A stretch of DNA of 64,000 bases from Fennellomyces sp. T-0311 (lineage: Eukaryota > Mucoromycota > Mucoromycetes > Mucorales > Lichtheimiaceae). Under the pieces are notes generated by a model. That model was not told the origin of the DNA. It did not search any database and worked only from the letters and a program-made list of their open reading frames with translations. Made by a program: the position numbers and the translations under genes. Each line of letters starts with the position of its first letter. Position 1 is the first letter of the stretch. The DNA is taken from the NCBI GenBank assembly GCA_025266875.1, contig JALLLT010000005.1:124001-188000 (forward strand). The letters are read 5' to 3'. Positions 34,354 to 45,208 of the stretch are shown piece after piece.

Positions 34354-34965
34354 TTACGACGAGAACAGATCTTCGGTTCGGTAAATGTCGACGGGAAGCG
34401 GCGGTGGAAAGTACGGTTGGACCGCCTCGTTGCGTCGCTTTCGGATTGTCACATGTCAGTTATAAAAGAGAGCAAAACCAAAAAAAAATGCATCAGCTTA
34501 CCGGGAGAAACGGGAAGCCCGAGGACACGCTCGCGTTGATAGACTTTTCCATGTCATCCACGCTCTCCGCTACTTTATTGTATGTCTCCTTGACGCGCTG
34601 GACAATGTGTTCGATTTGATCAATCTCCGCAAACGTACTCTGTAACCGTGCGTCGTTGTCCAGTAACGTCTGCATCATATCTTGAACATGCGATCGTTCA
34701 GCTTGTGTCTAAAAAAATCTTTCAGTGTTTGCTCTGATCACGTCCATTGTCTAGCAATGATGAGGTCACCTTGACTACCGCTTCGCCGGTGTCTTTCACG
34801 CGCTTGGCACATTGCACAAGGGACTGTTCCCATTCCTTTGTCTATATTTACTGATGAGTGGGCTGTGTAATGTACTACAAACGATGAACAGGAACTGACT
34901 GCATCGGCTGCACAAGCATCAATCCGAAATCGCTGAGCTAGTTCATGCGCAATGACTGTTTCCAT
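34354..34965 (-). CDS. Small coiled-coil protein, possible BLOC-1 subunit
   Basis: Four exons (34900-34965, 34770-34841, 34502-34708, 34354-34425) join in phase to 138 aa. The protein is nearly all helix with heptads: WEQSLVQCAKRVKDTGEAVV, then MMQTLLDNDARLQSTFAEID and VQRVKETYNKVAESVDDMEK, ending in a Pro/Phe-rich tail. Size, the ID-x-(I/L)E spacing in the second helix and overall layout recall BLOC-1 subunits such as BLOC1S4/Cnl1, which act in endosomal sorting, but coiled coils are easily confused. It is tail-to-tail with the cold-shock gene, 36 bp between stops. Confidence 0.65.
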
Positions 34966-35047
34966 AACGTATACAGTGTGTGTTTGTGTTTGTGACAAGT
35001 TTATTCAAAAGAAGGAACAGTTTGTGAGGAGATGCCAGCTCCCAAAA

Positions 35048-36179
35048 CTAGATATAATTTACAGATGAGAGGTCCATCACTGGAAAAAACCTAGGATCTG
35101 GTCCTGGTGGGTATGAAGTGATGCTATGCCGTGTTTGCTGCTGTTGCTGCTGTCTCTGTTGCTGCTGTTGCTGTTGTTGTTGTTGTTGCTCTTCATGCGA
35201 TCTTGTGTGTTTTCGGAGAGACCGAGAATGGAAATAGGCTTTACCGCAGCCAGGAACGCTGCAATGATAAGGCCGTATATTGGAATGTGTCTTGATGTGT
35301 GTACTCAATGAATCTGGTCGTGAAAATCGCTTGGTACAGCCCTGGACTGTGCATTGGAACGGTCGTTCACCGGTGTGTGTCCGCATGTGATTGTGCATCT
35401 TGTGACGCTTGGTAAAAGGTTTCTTACTTCGAGGACATCCAGCCCAATAGCAAAAGTAAGCAGGCTGATTGTGTAATATGAAAAAATGTTTTTTTTTCTC
35501 GTGTAAGTACACTTCTGTCAATAGATGCGATGATATCAAATCACCTTTCCACTGCCCACATGGTCGTCCCTAATGTGGAGGATCAGTTGATCTAAGGTTG
35601 CTGTACTGACTCCGCATTTTAACCATCGGCATCGGTGTTCACTGTCACCCGATCCGGCTATCGAACCAATCAGTGAGTAACAGACAATCTTTTTAATCGC
35701 CAAATCATCACATACTACTAGATGTCACGCGGCTCGGATTATAAGCCGATGGACTGGAGTCACCAGAGTAATACAGTATGGTGTCATGGCTCGTCAATGA
35801 CGTCTCAGCTGGCGTGAGTTTCGCAGAAGCCCCAATCGTTGGGATACCCTGTCATGTGTGATGTCAGTTATATTGATATTCTGCAGGGATATCTCGTAAA
35901 AAATGTACCAGATGAGATATCTCGTGATAGTAAGAACTATCTATTGGAATCTCGGCTCGCGTTCCGCTCCAAGGTGATGTAGTTACAGCTGATATATCCC
36001 AAGAATTGTACGAATATTGTAATGATGCGATATCTGCTCATAATAAGTTTTACTGAATGGCCCCAGGAAGTTTCGGTTTCAGAATAATTACCCTGGTTGA
36101 CCATTAAGTCTGTGTAATAATGATCACTAGATGTTGTAGGAGGAGTAGGGTAGAAATATGATTGCTGATGCGCGTTCAT
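35048..36179 (-). CDS. C2H2 zinc-finger transcription factor (GLI/ZIC-like finger array)
   Basis: About five exons run from ATG 36179 to the stop near 35048. The N-terminus is Tyr/Ser/Thr-rich (ATG AAC... giving MNAHQQSYFYPTPP), with no known domain. Four fingers follow: CRWLKCG...HIRDDHVG, then CYWAGCPRSKKPFTK...HNHMRTH, CTVQGCTKRFSRP...HIKTH and CSVPGCGKAYFHS...HTRSH. The split, atypical first finger joined to a GERPF-linked array resembles GLI/ZIC/ZAP1-type proteins. A polyglutamine run of about 18 Q broken by one R follows the last finger. A DNA-binding nuclear regulator is expected; targets unknown. Confidence 0.85.
35135..35191. repeat. CAG/CAA repeat encoding polyglutamine
   Basis: On the coding reverse strand this is a mixed CAG/CAA tract inside the zinc-finger gene, with one CGN codon interrupting. 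Mixed codons make it less slippage-prone than a pure repeat, but length variation between strains is likely. Confidence 0.85.
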
Positions 36180-36487
36180 GTCGAGAAGGAAGTATAAATG
36201 TTGGATATCTGGAAATATTTCCGTAATCCGAAGCGATTCCGATGCGTCTTTATATATTTTCTTGATGAAGTATCGGATGACCGATGTACTTTTAAAGACC
36301 TACGTACAGAGATAGTCAGAAGTGCTGTATGCTTATTTCTGCATTATAACCTGTGCACCCAAAAAAATTCATGTCATACAATAGGTAGCTCAGCTTTATT
36401 ACCACATTAGAGCTTTCCGTTCTTATAGCGCTCTGCGGTCTAGATTATTTTTATCATCGGCAAGGTTCCGATCCGATGAGCAGCCAA
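36180..36487. other. Intergenic, zinc-finger promoter region
   Basis: A 308-bp gap upstream of the zinc-finger gene and downstream of the Vip1-like gene, both on the reverse strand. No other feature is visible. Confidence 0.4.
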
Positions 36488-37260
36488 TTATTGTGATCGA
36501 CGGCCTTTCTCATCTTTGTTGGCTTCCTGTTGGTTCTACTGTATGTGTCAAATGACTACAACACCCAAAACGATAATGTTCAACAAAAAAACTTACGGAA
36601 ATTCGTTTAGCTTCCGCATGCACATTAGCAATGGGTTCCACCAGATTACTGTGAATCTTCTGACCCATTGGATTTGTCCTTAGCCAACGGTCTGCGGATT
36701 CTTCAAACTGTAGCGCAGTTGCGCCAGCTCGATTTGCCGCGTCTCCAACATGGCACTTGTTATCGAGTTGCTTCCAGTAAGGTTCGACGCGATCCCACAA
36801 GCCATACTTTTTGTCGAAATCGGAAGCAGCTTTCAGAATCTGATCCGATAATTTGTAACCAGCGGCAAGTAGCTCTGCCATTACATTCGATTTAGGTTTG
36901 GCTTCGGGCTCAGCTTGTTCATCATCTTCCTTCGCTTCCGTTGCGGGGGTTTCCGAAAAGTACGGCTCAACAGCAAGCTCGTTTCCGTTTACAGTTGCTG
37001 TGTGTTTGTTTGGTTCCCATAATAAGTTACCTATCATTGTTCTCTCCTATGCGATAACGTTTACCATTGTTCAGTAATGTAGCTGTCTTTGCAGCTGATG
37101 CACGATCGAACATGATCAATGCTGTGGTGTCGTTGTTTAGCATAAAGCCATCAATCTTGCCACAGAACGAAAAGAAGTCTGTCAGCATCTTTTCCGTCGT
37201 GGATGGTGCAACGTTTTTCACAATAACCAAGTTTGGGGTTGGTTCAGTGGGGATGATCAT
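36488..37260 (-). CDS. Vip1-type RRM protein
   Basis: Exons 37065-37260, 36597-36997 and 36488-36535 give 214 aa. An RRM occupies residues about 8-85: LVIVKNVAPSTTEKMLTDFF (RNP2 region), KIDGFMLNND and TALIMFDRASAAKTATLLNN, with NGNELAVEPYF across the intron. The C-terminal half, acidic then helical, contains GLWDRVEPYWKQLD and ESADRWLRTNPMGQKI, ending ANVHAEAKRIS plus a charged tail. That combination is characteristic of fission-yeast Vip1-like proteins, conserved but poorly understood RNA-binding proteins. The final 15-residue exon depends on an acceptor CAGTAG at 36536-36541; the nearer CAG would give an immediate stop. Confidence 0.82.
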
Positions 37261-39953
37261 ATTGTGTAAAGTTCTGATAATAAAAAAAGACCCTTTATTC
37301 CCTGTATTTCTCAGCGATTCAAATCCTCTTCCACGACAACCCATGTTATAAAAAATCCAAACGTCCCAGGGGTGTTTTGGGCGGGGTGATACCACCTCCA
37401 TGTCTCGTACTACAGACGGGAACAAATCCTATTAGGGTTTTCTGAATCTTTTGCAAAACTCGCAACAGAGTTGCATCATTATTATGTTATTCGCTAAAAA
37501 AGAAGGATCAAAAATTTTTGGAATATAACCAACGGTGCACGGACTTGGCTGTAGATAAATTTATGAGCTGCAGCATTTAATTGATTACTTATGCACCTGA
37601 GCACACGGAATTCCTTTTTGTTGGTCACAAGCTTATAGGGAATACTATGAGGAGTGGTCAGCAGCCTTTCACAGCCATTAGCACATGCTATATGCTGAAA
37701 GTGACAGTAAAGCCAGTCGACCAATAAAGGCAAGACGCAGTACCATAAAAGGAATTTGTTTGGGTATCGATTAACAGACTTCGTTCATCAATATGCATAC
37801 GTATCTTCAACTATAAGCATTAGTTTCTTCTGTATTCTTCTTGCATATTATCCACAATGACTCACATCAGTTACTCACGTGAGTTGGTCACTTACTGCTA
37901 TGATGTATCAACGGTGTGTAGTATTATGCACAGGACGGAGCAAAGGGCCAGAACGTAATTATTTTTCTTCGGAGGATACATGCATCCAACTGAGTGGTTC
38001 CATAAAAATGGTTATCGAGCAATCAGTATTTCCTCTCAAAATAGGATGAAGCATGAGACTTGATTGACTAATCAATAAGGGCTACTGTTGTTTTTGGTAG
38101 GCTTTAAGGAACTCAAGCCATTTCTCGTCATACGAAGGCATCGGTGTAATGAACGAAAACTCTGAATGGGGTAATTCTAAAGGCGCAGCGAGTTTTCGGT
38201 TTAGTTTCGAAAGAGGAAAGTTTATTATCATCTTGTATCATGCTCATCCCAAAATCTGTTGGTTCTGGACGACTGCGGGGAAAACGTAAAGTGAGTCTAC
38301 TGATTACATGACCTGGCTTTAGGTGGAACAAAAAAAATAAGCCTGCATATAATAGCAGAGTATATACATAACGCCGGAAAACTCGTGTTCTTTATTTACC
38401 TAAAGTAATGTATGCTAGCGCAGGTATTGTTTATACCGAGGTAGAAAGGATGCGAAGTGTTTCCGCTGCATCTATTATGCAATGCTATGCTATGATATGG
38501 GGGAACGGCAGACGCACAAAGAAGAAAGGCGTAGTATTTGACTTTGACCACTATACAGTACGCCAACAATATGACCAGACACGAGTGATGATGGCCATAA
38601 CATTACTAGGAGCACGACCTTAATGAAGCGCATTTTCGAAGCAGGTGGAATTTGGTTTGTTCTTTCAAAAGTTCCGTCATCCAAATAGTGTGCACTTTGA
38701 CCACCTGAACATGCATACAACCCCCCTTATCAACAGTAATGATCTTCCCGTTTCTCCTTTGGAGTAGATCGGCTAAAATAAGAGGCGTCGGCCGAGATAT
38801 ACTCTTGTGCTATTCTCGTTTCTACCGGTCGGAGACTTTTCTTTTGAGAGCATCTGCACGGTCCCGAACTATTTGGTCCACCACCTGACTAATAATTTTC
38901 ACGTTTTTAGGCATTTCCTGTATCCGTCTAGATCAGCAGTATGTCCGGAAGATGAAATATCTTTTCTAAAAGATCGCTTCCGAAAAGTATAGATGCAACT
39001 AAGCCAATTGTAAAGGGGAGCTTGGATAATATGTCCAAAACTTGCGCTACTATGTGATACTATAGAAGTGATATAATGTCCAACTGAAACTCTCCTTCGT
39101 TATGTGACCGAGAATGTTGTAGGGCTAAATATGCAATGATAACTTTATCACGTTTTTATTTGTTATGAGCACAAAAGCTTATTGACGTGAACAATGTAAT
39201 GTCATTATCTTTTTCCATCTTTTTTTGGTCCCATCAGCTGCGGGCAGATGAGGAGTGATATCTATCGAAAAAGTGACGTTTCAGATAATTTGATCATAAA
39301 ACATTAAGTATCGCTACTGTGATCTTGCTTAAAAGAACCTTCGACACAAGAACCAGACAGCAACATTGTTTTTCACACGCTATAGTGGCACGGCCTGATC
39401 CAACTTTGTTGGAAGCGGCAAGTAGAAACCGACAACAAACGATGGCGGCAATAGGTGCGCCGTCATGGAAATGGGGCATTTCGATCTGTGTTTGATAATC
39501 ATAGTGTCCAAAACCTTTCGTGTTGTTATACTACAAGCCAAGATGACCACAAAATTTCTGGTTCCTTGATCGTACACTCTCTCCTGACATGTCAAATGGT
39601 GTATCCCCGGCGAGATTGAGATAACCCGACGATCTGTATGAAACATACAACAGTTGTGTTCCGGCGTGAAAGATCCGTCTTTTTTTTCTTTTATATTTAC
39701 GATATTACAGTATATATTCGTTATTTTCGGCTCGGTGGGCTCGAAATCCCGTTGGCGGTAGTACTTTTTAGGGGATCCGGCTATGCCAAATATGTTGACG
39801 ATATAAATTTTAATGCAAGGTGAAACCAAAGCAACGGAAAAGATTCCGTTATACGAAAAATGTATTGATATATTACCAGCGCAGCAGCTTTTTAAATTAT
39901 GTCAGTAATCCGTGCGCAAAAAGCTGCGCGAAACGATATACAAAAAAGAAAAA
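37261..39953. other. Intergenic, 2.7 kb
   Basis: No complete gene is recognised. A coding-looking reverse patch at 38082-38331 is listed separately. A 149-codon reverse frame at 39380-39829 has no family signature. The rest is AT-rich. Confidence 0.45.
38082..38331 (-). pseudogene. Possible gene remnant (C-terminal fragment)
   Basis: The reverse strand ends with a plausible C-terminus, LPHSEFSFITPMPSYDEKWL then EFLKAYQKQQ and TAG at 38082-38084. Upstream, in another frame, runs FGMSMIQDDNKLSSFETK. The two can be joined only by a frame change or an intron I could not place, and no upstream exons are evident. The family is not recognised. Confidence 0.22.
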
Positions 39954-41236
39954 CTAGAGTCGGGCACCGAGATAACCGGGTACCTTTTCTTTAAGCAGAT
40001 TTTCGCTAATGTTCCATAAGTTGACAGCATATTCTTCCGATTTGCTGAGGCCACTACTTCTACCTGGGCTAGCGATAGGTACCTAAAATGTTAAGTTGAG
40101 TATATCGGCCTTTGTATATCTTAAAAAAAAAGCTTCTTACGTAGTATTGGCCACTGATACCCTTCTTCTCCACTTCGGGGCTCGTCGCCAAATAGAGCTG
40201 TGTGAGCGCCCCTTCTTCCGGTGACACAAAGAAAATGTTTGTAAACTTGTCGATCAAAGAGTCTTTCTTCAATAGTTTGTTTTCGTAGTAAGGATCAGTC
40301 TTGACAGCGCCGGGATGGTTACAATTAATTAAGACCTATAACCAATGGGCATTTTAAATATGAAATGTGACGAGAGAATAGTTTACATACATTGTTAATG
40401 CCCTTAGCTTTCAATCGGCGATCCAGCTCAAAAGTAAACAGGACATTGGCAAGCTTTAAGATGGAATAAATATATATCGTTTGTAGACCAGTAGAGTAAG
40501 AAAAAACGTCGCTTCGTTTACCTTTGTTTTGCCATAGTGGGTCTTTCTGTTGAAGGACTTCTCATCACTTATCGTTTCAAAATCGACACCCGTTACGGAA
40601 GGCATCCAATGGAACATTGATGCAACATTAACTATGCGACTCGATCCGGACTTCATCAACAACGGCAAAAGCTCGAGTGTCAGATAAAAATGACCGAGGT
40701 GATTCGTTGCAAACATGGTCTCGATTCCTGCTCGCGCATATCTATCAAGTAATTGTCAAGACTGTTTACAGCCCACCACTTACCGTCTTCGGTCAAACTA
40801 AAAGGAACATCCAAGAGACCCGCATTGTTTAACAAGATATGCAATTGGTCGTATTTGGATTGATACGCTTGGACAAACTTTTTGACCGAGGCCAGAGAAG
40901 TAAGATCAAGAATAATGCATTCGACCTGTTCATTGCCGGTCTGCTCCTTAATTTCCTTGACCACTGCGGTTCCTTTCTCCTCGTTTCGGCAGGCAATGAT
41001 TCTGAGTACACCAAGGTAAGGCGAATGCATTAATTTGACACAAAAGACACTTACACACGACAGCTTTTTCTTGCAAGCTCAAGGGCAGAAGCCTTTCCGA
41101 TCTATTAATATCAACATGAGGATTGGGGGCAGCTTGGCAACTGGGAAATGAGAATGGCACATACTCCTGCCGTCGATCCTGTCACAATGGCAATTTTGCC
41201 CGAGAGATCTGGAATGTCTTTGGTCGTGAAAGTCAT
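39954..41236 (-). CDS. Short-chain dehydrogenase/reductase (retinol-dehydrogenase/WWOX-like)
   Basis: About seven exons join in phase from ATG 41236 to TAG 39954-39956. Motifs: the cofactor site KIAIVTGSTAGIGKAS (TGxxxGxG formed across the first intron), IIACRNEEKG (arginine after the second strand favours NADP), ILDLTSLASVKKF, ILLNNAGLLDVPF, the catalytic Ser in SRIVNVASMF, and YGKTKLANVLF with the catalytic Tyr and Lys. C-terminal NHPGAVKTD is typical too. Total length is about 330 aa, usual for this subfamily. The substrate (retinal-like aldehyde, steroid or xenobiotic carbonyl) is not deducible. No signal or transmembrane segment is obvious. Confidence 0.9.
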
Positions 41237-43340
41237 TGCTAAGGTTTTTTACGCGTCTGGCTTGCTTTTCTCTATCCTGGAAATCTTTTTAAATGCTTAA
41301 ATTCGTATCGCACACGTCGCTCCTGTTTAGGAAATCTTACTCATCCGTCACACAAAGGCACGCTCCTTGTACTTTCAAGAAGTATCTTTAACAATACACA
41401 GCACCATATATTCATTATTCTTTGTATCTATAACTACAACGATAGCTATGTAATGATATTTCACGTCATATACATTGCGTTTACTGCTAAACTAGCCACT
41501 AAGTTCATACCGGTTACTATAAATGGATAATAGCAGCTTATGAAGTCGACAATTTAATCATTACTCAATTTTCTAGACTAGATTACCGATGAGGAGAAAA
41601 CACGCTCACAGTTTCTATTTAGTACCAGTCATAAAGTATAATATATATCCAGCTTTGATGATCGGTGGGAGTATTTTATATACTGTGTATGTGTTTTTTC
41701 ATGCTAAAGTATAGTTAACAATGATAGTATGACCACAGTACTTGTCAAAAATGGCTCCTTAGTATTCATACTTACAAAAAATAGTACGTCTAAGCAGGAA
41801 TCACTGACCCCAAGTGAGATACAGGCAGTAAATTAGTTGGGGAACGATGACCTCCCTTGGAGTCACATGCTAAAAAAAGTGTACACAGTAATAAAAAACG
41901 AAGGCGCCGCTGTTCATCATCAGGTTCCTTGAGACCATCTGCGCAAAAACATCCATGAAATTGGATGACGATAGCGTCTTTGGTATGATATCATCGGTTT
42001 GCTGAAGTCGATTATCTTTGTGTTCTGCGCGCCACACTGGGTTCAAGGAAATACTGTATATGGATAATGAATACCCGCACGAGCAGTGAGCTGCGCGTAT
42101 GGAACCATGCAGCTTGGTGTTTGGATAAGAAATGATAATCAAATATATTCAGTATCACTTCTGGCGTACCCAGAACTGTCATAGGACTGTGTATGTACTA
42201 CTTTTGCGACAACGCATTATGCCAAAAGTGCTAACCATATGCGAAGCACTCCGCTTTTATTTTTTAAAAAAAGCTTATGCAGAGTATTAAAGAACACGCT
42301 CCAATAACAATTGTAAGGGTCCGTTGAAACTAATTACAAATAAACGACCCCGAGAACAAAAATGTTGCATATAGTATGTATTCCTCTCCTGATTTTTTAA
42401 TCGCTAAGCGTCCGGAAGGAAAGTTGTTACCTTCCGATGTGCAACGACATATGATCATTTCCTGTCTGGTTCCAGTTGCTGAGCAACCGGAAGCAAATAT
42501 CGGCTTCCGACAATAAACGTTCACGGGGTTGGATTATTAACATTTTCCACACATAGCAGCCGAGTGGAGTCCGGTCCCATGAGATACAACAAAGGTCACC
42601 AGAACATATTTCTAAAATTAATTTTCCTAACCAAGCCGAGCGACTGTGCCTAAATGTATTCTATATATCAGCCATAAAATGTATCAGTTACCTACCATAT
42701 GTCTGTGGCGTTTATATTACCGAGTTGGAGCAAAGAGCAAACACTGGAAAGGGTGCCGCAAGCGATGGTGTCAGAGCTGTCAAAAAAAAGAATTCGACTC
42801 TTTTGTTACACAAAAGTCGTCATAAATTGCAGCAGTCAACTACAACTCTTTTGGATCACACTGGCCTTGAGGCTTTGAACCACAGGAACAACTCGAGCTT
42901 TTTGCTTGTTATTGCGTCGCCTTTTTCCGTCTATATTTCATGTGATCACGATGTGCTACGTTCCAGTGGTGCCGCGCTAGCTTGATCTTTTGCTTGCTGT
43001 TGTTGAGTGGAGAAGACATGGGCCGGGCATAGCACTAACCCCTGTCACAACACCTCCTTACCATCTTCGCATCTCATGAATAAGGAGAAGATTCTTCAGC
43101 AATTAGCAGGAATACTATAAACTCATTAGCGCAGTGACTGGATGACAGATCATGATGTTGCTGTACCACTATCCGTAAGTTCCTTCTGACAGCATGTTAC
43201 CGATAACAGATGCACACCAACTCAGCTCTATTAAAATGCTATTGGACGCGCTCTAATGCTTGGATTCGCATACGCCCTATTTTATTTGTACAAAGAACGC
43301 AAGAGAATGGCCTTTTTTTAAAGAATAGGATGAAATGCAT
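41237..43340. other. Intergenic, 2.1 kb
   Basis: No recognised gene. Short hairpins at 42413-42509 are listed separately. A reverse frame at 41870-42142 and a forward one at 42725-42985 have no family signature. Confidence 0.45.
42413..42509. repeat. Two neighbouring CGGAAG/CTTCCG hairpins
   Basis: CGGAAGG (42413-42419) pairs with CCTTCCG (42430-42436), and CGGAAGC (42488-42494) pairs with GCTTCCG (42503-42509). The same hexamer appears four times within 100 bp in alternating orientation. Confidence 0.45.
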
Positions 43341-44574
43341 TTACAGGGCCGAGGCACCGGTAATAATATCAACTATAGAGCAAACAGTGTTAGAGCGCAC
43401 ATTACATCTCACCCACTCTCAAACCCTCCCCAGGAACACTTACTCAATTCGTTGGTAATGACGGCCTGACGACCACGGTTGTAGGTCATGGTCAACTTGG
43501 TGATCATGTCACCGGCGTTGTTGGTAGCGTTCTCCATAGCAGCACGCTTGGCGCACATTTCGGAAGCGTGACCCTCGACCAAAGCCCAGTAGAGGGAGTT
43601 AGCAAAGGTGAATTCCTGCAAGTTGGCAAGAACATCATCCTCAATCTCGTAGACGGCGAAGTTGGCTGTACAAAAACATTAAGCGACCGCCATTGTATTT
43701 GAACCACAATCCCACAACTTACGCGAAGCCTTGAAGACCTCCTCAGAGTAGGCGGGGATGACGTTAGCTTCATAGGCAATGACCGACTTGAATTCGTTGT
43801 AGACGATCTTGGCAGCATCGAACTCGATACCCTGGGCCTTGATGATATCGGCGATGGAGGCAGCTTCAGCAAAGGTGGGAAGGTCCTTACCGATCTGGTT
43901 GAAGGTGATGACAATGTTTTCACGAGCGGTACGCTGAAGCTGGGCCTTGGGCTTGTCACCCAAGATAACGAGCTGAGACTCAGGGCTCTCTTCGATCAAA
44001 CGACGGGTAGCCTTGGAGACACTGCTGTGAATACCACCGCACAAACCACGGTCAGAGGACGAGGCAATGAAAAGGGTCTTGCCATCCTCGGCAACCTTGG
44101 TCTCGGCAGCCTCGAAGAGGGCTAAACACATAATTAACTCCTTGTATCCTCAAAAAACGCGCGTCTTTTCCATTCCTTCGTTGATACTTACAGTTGGAGG
44201 CAGCACCGAAAGCACGGGCGGCTTCCATACCACGCTGGGCCTTGTTGACCTTGGTCGAGGCAATCATCTTCATGGACTTGGTGATCTTTTCAATGTTGGA
44301 AACCGACTTCAAACGAAGCTGGACTATAAGGAAGGGGGTTGGGTCAATGGCACGTTTTCCGATATGCTGTCAAAATGTAGCGAGATATTTACTTTCTTTC
44401 AAAGTGGCCATGTTGCGGGCCTGGACACCATTGCTATTTTGTTTTGAAAACAATAGGAAACGCGGTGAGTTTTCACTGCGTCCCCCTGCATCTCGTTCGT
44501 ATTTTCGGTTGTATATATTACCTCAAGGGAGCGACGGCAGGGCGGATGGCAATGCGCGAAGCGGAGGACAACAT
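43341..44574 (-). CDS. ATP3: Mitochondrial ATP synthase subunit gamma
   Basis: Six exons (44522-44574, 44393-44433, 44192-44323, 43723-44121, 43444-43665, 43341-43372) give 292 aa, matching the family. The N-terminus [17 protein letters not shown] is a mitochondrial presequence. The mature part begins [20 protein letters not shown] and contains [15 protein letters not shown], the hallmark [16 protein letters not shown], and the C-terminal helix [22 protein letters not shown] ending [15 protein letters not shown], split here below. The gamma shaft rotates inside the alpha3beta3 head of F1. Codon use is biased to C-ending codons, as expected for high expression. The last coding exon holds only ten codons plus the stop. 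Confidence 0.97.
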
Positions 44575-45016
44575 TATCGAGACAAAGTTGTAGGGTGGGG
44601 AGGTGCACAATTTTTTTTTGGTCCCCTAGTGTATTTTTTCTCGATGGGACGGGGGTGATTTCGGCCAATCGCGCTTACCGACTTTTGCATACGTCACCAA
44701 GGTTACAGCGGGGCCGAATTTGTTGCGGACTCCAAGGTTGCCATGGTAAAGAGAGGTTACTAGAGAAGTGTTAAAGGCTGGCAAACAGATGAAGGTCAAA
44801 AAACTTATTATCCAAGGACTTGGAGTTTTCATTGCGGCAAAAGCGCTCAAAAGAAAATCTGATCAAATTAATGGTGTATACTACCGGTAGTAGAGCTTCC
44901 TGTCAAAGCAAGTACCGACGTAGCTGGAACCAGTAGCCAACTGCAATCTTACGGGCATTATAACAACGTGCGTTTATTTATAACAGCAACAATTTTTAAC
45001 AACCGTTTATATCACC
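44575..45016. other. ATP synthase gamma promoter region
   Basis: The 440 bp upstream of the gamma-subunit gene contain no other gene. A CCAAT pentamer lies at 44665-44669. Confidence 0.4.
44665..44669 (+). promoter_or_regulatory. CCAAT box upstream of ATP3
   Basis: GGCCAATCG carries a CCAAT core 91 bp before the gamma-subunit ATG. The fungal HAP/CBF complex commonly controls respiratory genes through such sites; orientation is opposite to the gene. Motif alone, so tentative. Confidence 0.3.
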
Positions 45017-45018
45017 TA

Positions 45019-45208
45019 CAGTCGAATCCTGGTTTGTGCAGCTCCCGTTTCGTGCAAAACCTCACTATATGCATCAAAATATTTGGAATTCTTAAAGCGG
45101 TACAAAGCAGGTATGACTGTATGGACTATCTCCCGGTTGGTGCACAACCTCACTGTACGCATCAAAATATTCGGACTTCCCTGTTCTGCACAAGGCGGGG
45201 TTCGACTG
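45019..45208. mobile_element. 190-bp MITE of Tc1/mariner-pogo type
   Basis: The ends are inverted repeats: CAGTCGAATCCTGGTTTGTGCAG at the left (given here in parts: CAGTCGAATCC then TGGTTTGTGCAG) and, reverse-complemented, CAGTCGAACCCC then GCCTTGTGCAG at the right, differing at four positions in 23. TA dinucleotides flank both sides (45017-45018 and 45209-45210), the target duplication of Tc1/mariner-pogo elements. There is no coding capacity. Internally, GTGCA-AACCTCACT.TA.GCATC (first at 45052, again at 45140) repeats with an 88-bp offset, so the element is built of two diverged half-units. It lies at the 3' end of an LRR locus and enters its reading frame. Confidence 0.85.

Noticed and set aside
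39380..39829. 149-codon reverse open frame
   Set aside because: Long enough to notice, but no domain, no splice neighbours, and amino-acid composition looks like translated AT-rich spacer.
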